Below, in pieces: positions 1 to 8,782 of a stretch of DNA of 64,000 bases (its first letter is position 1; each line of letters starts with the position of its first letter). A program made the position numbers and the translations under genes. A model generated the notes under the pieces. It saw only the letters and a list, made by a program, of their open reading frames with translations. It did no database searches and was not told the origin of the DNA. The stretch is from Cellvibrio sp. UBA7661 (GTDB lineage Bacteria; Pseudomonadota; Gammaproteobacteria; Pseudomonadales; Cellvibrionaceae): NCBI GenBank assembly GCA_002483365.1, contig DLHT01000013.1, positions 1-64,000 of the forward strand, read 5' to 3'.

Positions 1-12
1 ATCATTCAGTAA
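1..12 (+). CDS. 3' end of an upstream gene, possibly tuf (EF-Tu)
   Basis: The first four codons read Ile-Ile-Gln-stop and are followed directly by a strong terminator. EF-Tu precedes the S10 operon in many Gammaproteobacteria and often ends in Val-Ala-Lys-Ile-Ile-x. Only three residues are visible, so the assignment rests on position and is weak. Confidence 0.3.
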   Translation: MIQ

Positions 13-27
13 TTAGTGTGATGTCGC

Positions 28-57
28 AAAAGGCGAGCCGAAAGGCTCGCCTTTTTA
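28..57 (+). terminator. Intrinsic terminator upstream of the S10 operon
   Basis: A perfect 9-bp stem (AGGCGAGCC at 31-39, GGCTCGCCT at 44-52) with a GAAA tetraloop is followed by a T run. It ends the upstream transcript and separates it from the ribosomal operon. Confidence 0.9.
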
Positions 58-108
58 TTAGTAGATGCTAGTGTTGCCGTACAAAAGCAATTATTGATTG
101 TTTATTTG

Positions 109-137
109 TTGACAGGTTAATAGCTCGCCCTTAGAAT
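109..137 (+). promoter_or_regulatory. Sigma70 promoter of the S10 operon
   Basis: TTGACA (109-114) and TAGAAT (132-137) are separated by an ideal 17-bp spacer. A GC-rich discriminator (GCGCC) follows the -10 box, which is typical of promoters under stringent control. The predicted transcript start near 144 leaves a leader of about 70 nt before rpsJ. Confidence 0.85.
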
Positions 138-214
138 TGCGCCTCCTTTTGCTGGGGGTTGTTTTCCCTTGCGCACTGGAAGTTCTTTAAACAAACAATT
201 GGAGTTTGGTTCAC

Positions 215-526
215 ATGCAGAATCAACGCATTAGAATTCGCCTGAAGGCTTTTGATCACAAGCTTATTGACGCCTCAACCCAAGAGATTGTCGAGACAGC
301 AAAGCGTACAGGTGCTCAAGTGCGCGGTCCGATTCCGCTGCCGACTCGTAAAGAGCGCTTCACTGTATTGATTTCTCCGCACGTTAATAAAGATGCGCGC
401 GATCAATACGAGATTCGTACACACAAGCGTTTGCTGGATATTGTTGAGCCTACTGAAAAAACTGTTGATGCACTTATGAAGCTGGATCTGGCTGCTGGTG
501 TTGAAGTTCAAATTAGTCTCGGCTAA
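215..526 (+). CDS. rpsJ: 30S ribosomal protein S10
   Basis: S10 of the 30S subunit head, which also serves as NusE in transcription antitermination. The 103-residue product starting MQNQRIRIRLKAFDH has the usual family length. The ATG at 215 is preceded by GGAG at 201-204; an in-frame TTG at 206 would add three residues and is less likely. It is the first gene of the S10 operon, downstream of the promoter at 109-137. Confidence 0.98.
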   Translation: MQNQRIRIRLKAFDHKLIDASTQEIVETAKRTGAQVRGPIPLPTRKERFTVLISPHVNKDARDQYEIRTHKRLLDIVEPTEKTVDALMKLDLAAGVEVQISLG

Positions 527-629
527 GTAAATGTTTAATGTTCGGGCGCAAGTGCGTTTCGAACTGTGTAACGCTCTGAAATGGGCGGCCATAGCGGGTA
601 AAAGCCCCGTACACTAAGAGGTTAGTAAA

Positions 630-1274
630 ATGACGATTGGTATTGTCGGCCGCAAAAGCGGTATGACTCGTGTATTTACCGATGATGGTGTTTCCATCCC
701 TGTTTCTGTGATTGAGGTAGAACCTAATCGCATTACTCAGGTTAAAAGCGTAGATGCTGATGGCTATTCTGCTGTGCAGATTACTGTTGGTGCTCGTCGC
801 TCCTCCCGTGTTACCAAGTCCGAAGCCGGCCACTTTGCTAAAGCTAATGTTGAAGCGGGTCGTGGTGTTTGGGAGTTGCGTAACGAAGCTCAAGAAGCTT
901 TCGAAGTTGGTGCAACAATCACTGTAGATGCTTTCTCTGCAGGTCAATTGATTGATGTTACTGGCACATCCAAAGGTAAAGGTTTCGCTGGCGGCATAAA
1001 GCGCTGGAATTTCGGCATGCAAGATGCGACTCACGGTAACTCCCGTTCGCACCGTGTGTTAGGTTCTATTGGTCAGTGTCAATCTCCTGGTCGCGTATTC
1101 AAAGGCAAAAAAATGGCTGGTCATTTGGGTGCTGAGCGTGTAACCGTTCAGAATCTTGAAATTGTCCGTGTCGATGCTGAGCGCAACCTGCTTCTTGTTA
1201 AGGGTGCTATTCCTGGTGCTCCAGGCGGTGACGTTATCGTGCGTCCTGCTGTTAAAGCGCGCACTAACGTTTAA
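630..1274 (+). CDS. rplC: 50S ribosomal protein L3
   Basis: L3 is an early-assembly 23S rRNA binding protein whose long loop reaches the peptidyl transferase centre. The 214-residue product begins MTIGIVGRKSGMTRVF and carries the conserved loop containing GNSRSHRVLGSIGQ. It is the second gene of the S10 operon, about 100 nt after rpsJ, with GAGG upstream of the ATG. Confidence 0.98.
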   Translation: MTIGIVGRKSGMTRVFTDDGVSIPVSVIEVEPNRITQVKSVDADGYSAVQITVGARRSSRVTKSEAGHFAKANVEAGRGVWELRNEAQEAFEVGATITVDAFSAGQLIDVTGTSKGKGFAGGIKRWNFGMQDATHGNSRSHRVLGSIGQCQSPGRVFKGKKMAGHLGAERVTVQNLEIVRVDAERNLLLVKGAIPGAPGGDVIVRPAVKARTNV

Positions 1275-1294
1275 GTATCCGAGGGGAATCGACC

Positions 1295-1909
1295 ATGGAA
1301 TTAAAAATTGTTAGTCCCGGTGGCGCCCAAGGTACTGTTACGGTATCTGAAGTAGCTTTCGGTAGAGAGTTTAATCAAGATCTGGTTCATCAAACCGTTG
1401 TTGCCTATATGGCAGGTGCTCGTCAAGGCACTAAGGCGCAAAAAACTCGCGCTGAAGTATCTGGCGGTGGTAAGAAGCCTTGGCGTCAAAAAGGTACTGG
1501 TCGTGCTCGTGCTGGTACTATTCGCAGCCCGATTTGGCGTGGCGGTGGTGCAACTTTTGCTGCTAAGCCTCGCAACTTCGATCAAAAGCTTAACAAGAAA
1601 ATGTATCGCGCTGCACTGCAGTGCATCCTGTCAGAGTTAAATCGTCAGGAGCGTTTGATTGTTGTTGAGAGCTTTGATGTTGATGCGCCAAAAACTAAAT
1701 CTTTGGTTCAAAAATTAGCTCAATTTAATTTGACTGATGCCTTGATTATCACTGAGGAAATGAGTGAAAACTTGTTCCTCGCTTCACGCAATTTATACAA
1801 AGTTGGCGTGATTGATGTGCAAGGTGTTGATCCTGTTAGCTTGATCGGTTTTGACAAGGTTGTAGTGACTGTTCCTGCTCTGAAAAAATTTGAGGAGATC
1901 CTGGGATGA
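1295..1909 (+). CDS. rplD: 50S ribosomal protein L4
   Basis: L4 is an assembly initiator lining the exit tunnel and, in E. coli, the autogenous repressor of the S10 operon. The 204-residue product shows the extended basic loop (GGKKPWRQKGTGRARAG, residues about 55-72). A GAGGGGAA Shine-Dalgarno precedes the ATG. The stop overlaps the start of rplW by 4 nt (ATGA), indicating translational coupling. Whether L4 autoregulation exists here cannot be read from the leader. Confidence 0.98.
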   Translation: MELKIVSPGGAQGTVTVSEVAFGREFNQDLVHQTVVAYMAGARQGTKAQKTRAEVSGGGKKPWRQKGTGRARAGTIRSPIWRGGGATFAAKPRNFDQKLNKKMYRAALQCILSELNRQERLIVVESFDVDAPKTKSLVQKLAQFNLTDALIITEEMSENLFLASRNLYKVGVIDVQGVDPVSLIGFDKVVVTVPALKKFEEILG

Positions 1910-2202
1910 ACCAAGAACGCATTTATAAGGTGTTGCTAGGTCCTGTGGTGTCTGAGAAGTCAGCAGCAGCCGGTGAATCTGGTAATCAAGTGGTTTTCAA
2001 AGTATTGGCTGATGCTAGTAAATTGGAGATTAAAGCCGCTGTTCAGGCATTGTTCAACGCTAAAGTTGAGTCAGTCCGTGTATTGAACGTAAAAGGCAAA
2101 ACCAAGCGTACCCGCTACGGTATCGGAAAAAGATCCGACTGGAAAAAAGCCTATGTACGTCTTGAGCAAGGTCAAGAAATCGACTTTGCGGTAGCAGAGT
2201 AA
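1906..2202 (+). CDS. rplW: 50S ribosomal protein L23
   Basis: L23 sits at the tunnel exit and docks trigger factor and SRP. The 98-residue product (MNQERIYKVLLGPVVSEKSA) has normal length and the conserved region around FNAKVESVRVLNVKGK. It overlaps rplD by 4 nt. Confidence 0.97.
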   Translation: MNQERIYKVLLGPVVSEKSAAAGESGNQVVFKVLADASKLEIKAAVQALFNAKVESVRVLNVKGKTKRTRYGIGKRSDWKKAYVRLEQGQEIDFAVAE

Positions 2203-2215
2203 GGGGATAGTTGCG

Positions 2216-3043
2216 ATGCCAATTGTAAAATGTAAACCAACCTCTCCTGGTCGCCGTTTTGTAGTAAAGGTTGTTAACCCGGATTTGTATAAGGGTGATC
2301 CTTACGCGCCATTGTTAGACAAAAAGTCTAAGTCAGGTGGCCGTAATAACACCGGTCGTATTACTACTCGCCACGTTGGTGGCGGCCATAAGCAGCATTA
2401 CCGTGTAGTCGATTTCCGTCGTAACAAAGATGGAATTCCTGCAACAGTAGAGCGTATTGAGTACGATCCAAACCGTACAGCATACATTGCGCTTGTTTGT
2501 TATGCAGATGGCGAACGCCGCTACATTATTGCGCCTAAAGGCTTGAGTGCAGGTGATAAAATTGAGTCGGGTAACGCTGCGGCTATTAAGCCAGGTAATA
2601 CCTTGCCAATCCGTAACATCCCGTTGGGTAGTGTGATTCACTGTGTTGAGTTGAAACCTGGTAAAGGCGCGCAAATCGCTCGCTCAGCTGGCGCTTCTGC
2701 TCAATTGGTTGCGCGCGATGGTGCTTATGCAACTCTGCGTTTGCGCAGTGGTGAAATGCGCAAGGTCTTGAGTGATTGTCGTGCAACGCTCGGCGAAGTT
2801 TCTAACAATGAGCACAACTTGCGTTCATTGGGTAAAGCTGGTGCCAAGCGTTGGTTAGGCATTCGTCCTACTGTTCGCGGTGTTGCAATGAACCCGGTCG
2901 ATCACCCAATGGGTGGTGGTGAAGGTCGTACTTCAGGTGGTCGTCATCCGATTTCACCATGGGGCACTCCAACCAAGGGTTACAAAACGCGCAGTAACAA
3001 GCGCACCGATAACATGATTGTTCGTCGTCGCGATAAGAAATAA
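2216..3043 (+). CDS. rplB: 50S ribosomal protein L2
   Basis: L2 is the large-subunit core protein needed for subunit association and peptidyl transfer. The 275-residue product includes the C-terminal segment NPVDHPMGGGEGRTSGG, with the conserved histidine of the L2 family, and a basic tail ending RRRDKK. It lies 13 nt after rplW in the S10 operon. Confidence 0.98.
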   Translation: MPIVKCKPTSPGRRFVVKVVNPDLYKGDPYAPLLDKKSKSGGRNNTGRITTRHVGGGHKQHYRVVDFRRNKDGIPATVERIEYDPNRTAYIALVCYADGERRYIIAPKGLSAGDKIESGNAAAIKPGNTLPIRNIPLGSVIHCVELKPGKGAQIARSAGASAQLVARDGAYATLRLRSGEMRKVLSDCRATLGEVSNNEHNLRSLGKAGAKRWLGIRPTVRGVAMNPVDHPMGGGEGRTSGGRHPISPWGTPTKGYKTRSNKRTDNMIVRRRDKK

Positions 3044-3077
3044 GCGCCGACTTAACAGCTGAATAGAGGAAGAGACA

Positions 3078-3356
3078 GTGCCACGTTCACTGAAAAAAGG
3101 TCCTTTCATCGACCTTCACCTGATTAAGAAGGTCGAAGCCGCAATTGCGAGCAACGATCGTCGTCCAATCAAGACTTGGTCTCGCCGTTCAATGATTATG
3201 CCAGAGATGGTGGGTCTGACCTTGGCTGTACACAACGGTCGCCAGCATGTTCCGGTTTTGGTTAATGAAGAAATGGTTGGCCATAAGCTTGGCGAATTTG
3301 CAGCAACCCGCACTTATCGTGGCCACGCCGCTGATAAGAAAGCGAAAAAACGCTAA
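3078..3356 (+). CDS. rpsS: 30S ribosomal protein S19
   Basis: S19 is a head protein that pairs with S13 near the A-site finger. The 92-residue product starts PRSLKKGPFIDLHL after a GTG initiator at 3078, with an AGAGGAAGAG Shine-Dalgarno region upstream. The length and the internal GHKLGEFAATRTYRGH motif are typical. Confidence 0.97.
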   Translation: MPRSLKKGPFIDLHLIKKVEAAIASNDRRPIKTWSRRSMIMPEMVGLTLAVHNGRQHVPVLVNEEMVGHKLGEFAATRTYRGHAADKKAKKR

Positions 3357-3368
3357 TCGAGGTATACG

Positions 3369-3701
3369 ATGGAAGTAGCAGCAAAATTAAGCGGTGCTCG
3401 TCTGTCGGCGCAAAAAGCGCGTTTGGTTGCCGATCAAATTCGCGGTAAAGGCGTTGAAGACGCGCTTGATATTCTTGCATTTAGTACCAAAAAGGGTGCA
3501 GCGATTATCAAGAAAGTGCTCGAATCTGCAATTGCAAATGCTGAGCATAACGAAGGCGCTGATGTTGATGAGTTGAAGGTAAAAACGATTTTTGTGGATG
3601 AAGGTGTAAGCCTGAAACGCATTAAACCGCGTGCTAAAGGCCGTGCTGATCGCATTACCAAACGCACTTGTCACATCACCGTTAAAGTAGCCGATAAGTA
3701 A
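3369..3701 (+). CDS. rplV: 50S ribosomal protein L22
   Basis: L22 has a beta-hairpin extending into the exit tunnel and contacts all 23S domains. The 110-residue product carries the C-terminal signature RAKGRADRITKRTCHITV. The hairpin tip is the usual site of macrolide-resistance changes; nothing unusual is seen there. It lies 12 nt after rpsS. Confidence 0.97.
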   Translation: MEVAAKLSGARLSAQKARLVADQIRGKGVEDALDILAFSTKKGAAIIKKVLESAIANAEHNEGADVDELKVKTIFVDEGVSLKRIKPRAKGRADRITKRTCHITVKVADK

Positions 3702-3712
3702 GAGAGCGCGTT

Positions 3713-4393
3713 ATGGGTCAGAAAGTACATCCAAACGGTATTCGTCTCGGTATCATCAAAAAACATACCTCTATATGGTATGCCGATGGCACTGAGTACG
3801 CAGACAAACTCAACATCGATTTGAAAGTACGTACGTACATTCAAAAGAAACTTGCCAGTGCGTCAGTTAGCCGCGTTGATATTGAGCGCCCCGCTAATAC
3901 TGCGCGCATTACTATCCACACTGCCCGTCCAGGTATTGTGATTGGTAAAAAAGGTGAAGATGTTGATAAGTTGCGCGCTGAAGTTAGCAAGCAAATGGGC
4001 GTGCCTGTTCATATTAATATTGAAGAGATTCGCAAGCCCGATTTGGATGCAGCTTTAGTGGCACAAGGCGTGGCTCAGCAACTTGAGCGTCGTGTAATGT
4101 TCCGTCGTGCGATGAAGCGCGCGGTACAAAACGCTATGCGTCAAGGGGCTGAAGGCATCAAGATTCAAGTGGGTGGCCGCTTGGGTGGTGCCGAGATCGC
4201 TCGTAGTGAATGGTATCGCGAAGGTCGTGTGCCTCTGCACACTCTGCGTGCAGACATCGATTATGCAACTGCAGAAGCGAGCACCACCTACGGTATCATT
4301 GGTGTGAAAGTGTGGATTTTCAAAGGCGAAGTTATTGGTGATGTTGTAGAAGCCGAAGCTGCGTCCAAGAAAAAAACCGCTAAGTCCAAGTAA
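3713..4393 (+). CDS. rpsC: 30S ribosomal protein S3
   Basis: S3 forms part of the mRNA entry channel helicase. The 226-residue product has an N-terminal KH domain with the GKKGEDVDKLR loop and the C-terminal S3 domain (GGRLGGAEIARSEWYREGRVPLH region). It ends in a lysine-rich tail and lies 11 nt after rplV. Confidence 0.98.
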   Translation: MGQKVHPNGIRLGIIKKHTSIWYADGTEYADKLNIDLKVRTYIQKKLASASVSRVDIERPANTARITIHTARPGIVIGKKGEDVDKLRAEVSKQMGVPVHINIEEIRKPDLDAALVAQGVAQQLERRVMFRRAMKRAVQNAMRQGAEGIKIQVGGRLGGAEIARSEWYREGRVPLHTLRADIDYATAEASTTYGIIGVKVWIFKGEVIGDVVEAEAASKKKTAKSK

Positions 4394-4405
4394 GGGGTAC
4401 GCATC

Positions 4406-4819
4406 ATGTTACAACCTAAGCGTACAAAGTTTCGCAAGCAGATGAAAGGCCGCAACCGCGGTCTGGCCCAACGTGGCTCCAAAGTTAGCTTTGGTGATTT
4501 TGGCTTGAAAGCAACTGGTCGCGGTCGCATTACTGCGCGTCAAATTGAGGCAGCACGTCGTGCGATGACTCGTCATGTTAAGCGTGGCGGAAAAATCTGG
4601 ATCCGTGTGTTCCCTGATAAGCCGATTACAGCTAAACCACTTGAAGTTCGTATGGGTAGCGGTAAAGGTGGTGTTGAATACTGGGTGGCACAAATTCGTC
4701 CTGGCAAGGTTCTTTATGAAATGGATGGTGTGAGTGAGCAGTTAGCTCGCGAAGCCTTCGCTCTTGCCGCGGCTAAATTGCCAATTACAACAACATTTGT
4801 TAAACGTTCGGTGATGTGA
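4406..4819 (+). CDS. rplP: 50S ribosomal protein L16
   Basis: L16 organises the A-site region of the large subunit. The 137-residue product (MLQPKRTKFRKQMKGRNRG) matches family length and contains the RMGSGKGGVEYWVA segment that includes the conserved arginine region. Its stop codon overlaps the start of rpmC by one base. Confidence 0.98.
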   Translation: MLQPKRTKFRKQMKGRNRGLAQRGSKVSFGDFGLKATGRGRITARQIEAARRAMTRHVKRGGKIWIRVFPDKPITAKPLEVRMGSGKGGVEYWVAQIRPGKVLYEMDGVSEQLAREAFALAAAKLPITTTFVKRSVM

Positions 4820-5010
4820 TGAAAGCTTCAGAACTCCGCGAAAAATCCGTCGAAGAGCTGAATGGCGTCTTGTTGGAACAGCTAAAAGAACAGTTCAAAT
4901 TGCGTATGCAAGCTTCAACTGGTCAATTGAACCAATCGCACTTGCTTACGCAAGCTCGCAAAGACATCGCTCGCATCAAGACGGCGCTTAGTCAAAAGGC
5001 AGGTAAGTAA
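4819..5010 (+). CDS. rpmC: 50S ribosomal protein L29
   Basis: L29 lies near the tunnel exit next to L23. The 63-residue product starts MKASELREKSVEELN, nearly identical in pattern to the E. coli protein. The ATG at 4819 forms a TGATG overlap with rplP; a GTG at 4816 would add one residue. It is one of the first genes of the S10/spc junction group rplP-rpmC-rpsQ. Confidence 0.97.
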   Translation: MKASELREKSVEELNGVLLEQLKEQFKLRMQASTGQLNQSHLLTQARKDIARIKTALSQKAGK

Positions 5011-5012
5011 CG

Positions 5013-5279
5013 ATGACTCAAGAAACTAAAGTGGCTCGTACACTGACTGGCAAAGTTGTCAGCGATAAGATGGATAAAACCATCACCGTGTTGATTGAGC
5101 GTCGTGTAAAGCACGAGCTTTATGGCAAATACACTACTAAATCATCCAAGCTTCACGCTCACGATGAAAATAATGAGTGCAAGATAGGTGATCTTGTGAC
5201 TGTTTCTGAGTCACGTCCCCTGTCAAAAACCAAGACCTGGTCTTTAGTGAAAATTGAAGAGCGCGCTTCAGAAGTCTAA
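5013..5279 (+). CDS. rpsQ: 30S ribosomal protein S17
   Basis: S17 is a primary 16S rRNA binding protein with an OB fold. The 88-residue product has the GKVVSDKMDKTITVLIERR and SESRPLSKTKTW motifs of the family. It starts 2 nt after rpmC and is the last gene of the S10 operon by E. coli convention, although no terminator separates it from rplN. Confidence 0.97.
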   Translation: MTQETKVARTLTGKVVSDKMDKTITVLIERRVKHELYGKYTTKSSKLHAHDENNECKIGDLVTVSESRPLSKTKTWSLVKIEERASEV

Positions 5280-5318
5280 GGCTTCCGCGCTTTTGCAAGT
5301 CAGTTTCGGAGACGGACG

Positions 5319-5687
5319 ATGATTCAAACAGAAAGCTACTTAGATGTTGCTGACAACAGCGGTGCCCGCCGTGTCATGTGCATCAAGGTTCTTGGCGGCT
5401 CTCACCGTCGCTATGCGGCAGTGGGCGACATCATCAAAGTGACCGTTAAGGAAGCAATTCCTCGCGGCAAGGTGAAAAAAGGCCAAGTAATGAAGGCAGT
5501 TGTTGTACGCACCAAAAAAGGTGTGCGTCGTCAAGACGGTTCATTAATCAAGTTTGACGATAATGCTGCCGTACTGCTGAATAACCAAGATGCTCCGATT
5601 GGTACCCGTATTTTCGGACCAGTAACTCGTGAGTTACGCGGCGAGAAATTTATGAAAATCATTTCTTTGGCTCCTGAAGTGCTGTAA
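5319..5687 (+). CDS. rplN: 50S ribosomal protein L14
   Basis: L14 is at the subunit interface and binds the RsfS silencing factor. The 122-residue product begins MIQTESYLDVADNSGARRVM and has the canonical length. It is the first gene of the spc group; the 39-nt gap after rpsQ holds no terminator, so S10 and spc are probably read as one unit. Confidence 0.98.
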   Translation: MIQTESYLDVADNSGARRVMCIKVLGGSHRRYAAVGDIIKVTVKEAIPRGKVKKGQVMKAVVVRTKKGVRRQDGSLIKFDDNAAVLLNNQDAPIGTRIFGPVTRELRGEKFMKIISLAPEVL

Positions 5688-5719
5688 GCACTTTACGCTG
5701 AAGAGTCGAGGGCAGAAAA

Positions 5720-6037
5720 ATGCATAAAATTAAACGTGATGACGAAGTGATTGTTATCGCCGGACGTGACAAGGGCAAGCGCGGTAAGGTAGTTCGCGTA
5801 TTGGCTGAAGATCGTTTGATTGTTAGCGGCGTTAACATCATCAAAAAACACCAGAAGCCAAACCCACAACTGGGTGTTGCTGGTGGAATCGTTGAAAAAG
5901 AAGCTGCGATTCACGCTTCAAATGTTGCTATCTATAATCCGGCAACCAAGAAAGCTGACCGCGTAGGTTTCAAAGTGCTTGAAAACGGTGACAAAGTCCG
6001 CGTTTTCAAATCCAATGGCGAAACCCTGGGAGCTTAA
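5720..6037 (+). CDS. rplX: 50S ribosomal protein L24
   Basis: L24 is an assembly initiator bound to 23S domain I. The 105-residue product shows the KOW motif near the N terminus (DEVIVIAGRDKGKRGKV) and the GVNIIKKHQKPNPQ segment. It is 32 nt downstream of rplN. Confidence 0.97.
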   Translation: MHKIKRDDEVIVIAGRDKGKRGKVVRVLAEDRLIVSGVNIIKKHQKPNPQLGVAGGIVEKEAAIHASNVAIYNPATKKADRVGFKVLENGDKVRVFKSNGETLGA

Positions 6038-6043
6038 TGAAAC

Positions 6044-6583
6044 ATGGCTAGGTTAAAACAACTTTACGTGAAAGAAATCGCACCAAAACTCAAAGAAGAA
6101 TTGGGTCTGGCGAATGTGATGGAAGTTCCACGTATTACCAAAATCACTCTTAATATGGGTGTAGGTGAAGCTACTGGCGACAAGAAAATTCTTGAAAACG
6201 CTGTTAATGATCTGGTGAAAATTGCTGGTCAGAAAGTGGTTGTTACCAATGCGCGTAAATCAATTGCGGGCTTTAAAATCCGTGAAGATTGGCCGATTGG
6301 TTGCAAAGTAACTCTGCGCTCAGATCGTATGTACGAATTTCTTGATCGTTTGATCACTATTGCTATTCCTCGTATTCGCGATTTTCGCGGTATTAGTCCC
6401 AAGCAATTTGATGGTCGCGGTAACTTCTCAATGGGCGTTACTGAGCAAATTATCTTCCCAGAAATCGACTATGACAAAGTAGATCGCTTGCGTGGTTTAG
6501 ATATTTGTATCACTACTACGGCCCGCACTGACGAAGAAGGTCGTGCATTGTTGAAGGCATTTAACTTCCCTTTCAAAGGTTAA
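6044..6583 (+). CDS. rplE: 50S ribosomal protein L5
   Basis: L5 binds 5S rRNA and contacts S13 across the subunit bridge. The 179-residue product contains ITLNMGVGEATGDKK and the C-terminal DICITTTARTDEEGRALL region. It follows rplX by 6 nt. Confidence 0.98.
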   Translation: MARLKQLYVKEIAPKLKEELGLANVMEVPRITKITLNMGVGEATGDKKILENAVNDLVKIAGQKVVVTNARKSIAGFKIREDWPIGCKVTLRSDRMYEFLDRLITIAIPRIRDFRGISPKQFDGRGNFSMGVTEQIIFPEIDYDKVDRLRGLDICITTTARTDEEGRALLKAFNFPFKG

Positions 6584-6592
6584 GGTGACGTC

Positions 6593-6898
6593 ATGGCTAA
6601 AAAATCTATGATTGCACGCGAAGTTAAACGTGCAGAAACCGTAAAGAAATTCGCTGCTAAACGTGCAGAATTGAAAGCAACCATTCTTAGCCCTTCTTCA
6701 ACCGAAGAGCAGGTGTGGGAAGCGCAAATCAAACTGCAAAAAATGCCTCGCGATGCCAGTGCTTCACGTCAACGTAACCGCTGCCGTGTGACTGGGCGCC
6801 CTCATGGTGTTTACCGCAAGTTCGGCCTGTGTCGACACAAGTTGCGCGAAGCAGCCATGCGTGGTGATGTCCCCGGTCTGGTTAAGGCCAGCTGGTAA
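6593..6898 (+). CDS. rpsN: 30S ribosomal protein S14
   Basis: S14 is a small-subunit head protein. The 101-residue product is the long zinc-free form, since the short form's paired CxxC motifs are absent; it ends RGDVPGLVKASW as expected. This contrasts with L36 in the same operon, which keeps zinc ligands. Confidence 0.97.
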   Translation: MAKKSMIAREVKRAETVKKFAAKRAELKATILSPSSTEEQVWEAQIKLQKMPRDASASRQRNRCRVTGRPHGVYRKFGLCRHKLREAAMRGDVPGLVKASW

Positions 6899-6928
6899 GC
6901 CTCGGCTTAATTTTAGGAGCAGAATCTG

Positions 6929-7321
6929 ATGAGCATGCAAGATCCAATGGCAGATATGCTGACCCGCATTCGCAATGCGCAAAATGTAGGTAAAGCAACT
7001 GTAACCATGCCTTCTTCAAAACTGAAAGTAAGTGTTGCCAAAGTACTTTCTGATGAAGGTTATATCAATGGTTTTTCTGTTAGCGAAGGCCCTAAGGCTG
7101 AGCTGACTGTTGAGCTGAAATATTTTGAGGGCAAGCCAGTTATTGTTGAGCTTGACCGCGTAAGCCGTCCTGGGTTGCGTAATTATGCTGGTAAAACTGC
7201 ACTGCCTTCCGTTCGCGGTGGTTTGGGTATTGCAATTGTTTCTACCAGTAAAGGTGTAATGACTGATCGTGCTGCACGCGCCGCTGGCGTGGGCGGTGAA
7301 GTCCTCTGCACAGTATTCTAA
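6929..7321 (+). CDS. rpsH: 30S ribosomal protein S8
   Basis: S8 binds the central domain of 16S rRNA and is the known translational repressor of the spc operon in E. coli. The 130-residue product begins MSMQDPMADMLTRIRNAQ and ends with the conserved GGEVLCTVF. An AGGAG Shine-Dalgarno precedes the ATG. Confidence 0.98.
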   Translation: MSMQDPMADMLTRIRNAQNVGKATVTMPSSKLKVSVAKVLSDEGYINGFSVSEGPKAELTVELKYFEGKPVIVELDRVSRPGLRNYAGKTALPSVRGGLGIAIVSTSKGVMTDRAARAAGVGGEVLCTVF

Positions 7322-7334
7322 TTGGGAAATCGTC

Positions 7335-7868
7335 ATGTCACGAGTTGCAAAAAGTCCGGTTGAAGTACCTGCTGCAGTGACTGTCACTCTTAACGGACAG
7401 TCACTGTCCGTTAAAGGCAGCAAAGGTACATTGGCGCTGCAAGTTCACGCAAATGTTGAAGTTAAACACGAAAACAATGTTTTAACTTTCGCACCGCGTG
7501 ATGGTGCCAAGCAGTCAGATGCGCTAGCAGGCACTACACGTGCGCTAGTTAATAACATGGTTAAAGGCGTAAGCGAAGGTTTTGAAAAAAAACTTACTTT
7601 GGTTGGCGTTGGTTACCGTGTTAAAGCAGAAGGCAATACTGTAAACCTGTCTGTGGGTCTTTCTCATCCAGTTGTTTATACCCTGCCACAGGGTGTTACT
7701 GTAGAAGCCCCTAGTCAGACCGAAATAGTACTGAAGGGCAGCGACAAGCAATTGCTTGGTCAAGTTGCTGCTGAACTTCGTTCATTCCGCGAACCAGAGC
7801 CATATAAAGGTAAAGGTGTTCGTTACGCGGATGAGAAGGTACTGCGTAAAGAAGCTAAGAAGAAGTAG
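7335..7868 (+). CDS. rplF: 50S ribosomal protein L6
   Basis: L6 lies near the sarcin-ricin loop. The 177-residue product starts MSRVAKSPVEVPAAV at 7335; a longer in-frame reading from 7269 would overlap rpsH and has no homology to support it. The C-terminal signature EPEPYKGKGVRYADE is present. Confidence 0.97.
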   Translation: MSRVAKSPVEVPAAVTVTLNGQSLSVKGSKGTLALQVHANVEVKHENNVLTFAPRDGAKQSDALAGTTRALVNNMVKGVSEGFEKKLTLVGVGYRVKAEGNTVNLSVGLSHPVVYTLPQGVTVEAPSQTEIVLKGSDKQLLGQVAAELRSFREPEPYKGKGVRYADEKVLRKEAKKK

Positions 7869-7877
7869 GGCTAAGAT

Positions 7878-8228
7878 ATGAGCGATAAGAAGCAAACTCG
7901 TCTTCGCCGTGCACGTCGTGCGCGCGCCAAGATTCGTGAATTGGGCGCTGCTCGCCTCACTATTCACCGTTCTCCACGCCATATCTATGCACAACTCATT
8001 TCAGGTGACGGCAGTCGTGTTCTCGCGAGTGCATCAACTCTTGATAAAGATTTGCGCAGTGGCAAAACTGGCAACGCTGAGGCTGCCAAAGCAGTTGGTT
8101 CTCTGATTGCTGAGCGTGCAAAAGCAGCTGGCGTCACTCAAGTTGCTTTCGATCGCAGTGGTTTCAAATACCATGGCCGCATAAAAGCTTTGGCTGATGC
8201 AGCGCGTGAAGGCGGATTGGAATTCTAA
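7878..8228 (+). CDS. rplR: 50S ribosomal protein L18
   Basis: L18 carries 5S rRNA into the central protuberance with L5. The 116-residue product contains a basic N terminus, RLTIHRSPRHIYAQ, and the C-terminal FDRSGFKYHGRIKALAD signature. Gaps of 9 nt on both sides fit tight co-transcription. Confidence 0.97.
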   Translation: MSDKKQTRLRRARRARAKIRELGAARLTIHRSPRHIYAQLISGDGSRVLASASTLDKDLRSGKTGNAEAAKAVGSLIAERAKAAGVTQVAFDRSGFKYHGRIKALADAAREGGLEF

Positions 8229-8237
8229 AGGTGAGAT

Positions 8238-8747
8238 ATGGCATACGCTAAGAAAGAAGAAGACAACAACGAAGGCTTGCAAGAGAAGCTAGTTCAAGTT
8301 AATCGTGTTGCTAAAACTGTAAAAGGTGGTCGTATCTTCCAATTTACCGCATTAACAGTAGTTGGTGATGGTAATGGGAAAGTAGGTTTTGGCCGTGGTA
8401 AGGCTCGTGAAGTTCCTATTGCGATTCAAAAAGCAATGGAGGCAGCACGTCGTAACATGATAACTGTCGAATTGAATGGCGACACCATACAATATCCGAC
8501 AAAAGGCGTTCATGGAGCTTCCAAGGTATACATGCAGCCAGCCTCTCAAGGTACTGGTGTAATTGCGGGCGGTGCTATGCGTGCTGTTCTTGAAATTGCA
8601 GGTATTCAGAACGTTCTTTCTAAATGTTACGGTTCGACCAACCCGGTCAACGTAGTTCGTGCCACTTTCAACGCGTTGAAAGAAATGACTTCTCCGGAAG
8701 CCGTTGCTGCCAAACGTGGTAAAAGTGTTGAAGATATTCTGAATTAA
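8238..8747 (+). CDS. rpsE: 30S ribosomal protein S5
   Basis: S5 is important for accuracy and mRNA helicase activity. The 169-residue product has the N-terminal double-stranded RNA binding domain (VNRVAKTVKGGRIFQFTALT) and the C-terminal domain (GSTNPVNVVRATFNALKEM). Length is normal. Confidence 0.98.
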   Translation: MAYAKKEEDNNEGLQEKLVQVNRVAKTVKGGRIFQFTALTVVGDGNGKVGFGRGKAREVPIAIQKAMEAARRNMITVELNGDTIQYPTKGVHGASKVYMQPASQGTGVIAGGAMRAVLEIAGIQNVLSKCYGSTNPVNVVRATFNALKEMTSPEAVAAKRGKSVEDILN

Positions 8748-8782
8748 TCGATTAACTCGATTATTAGATGGCGGAATTCACC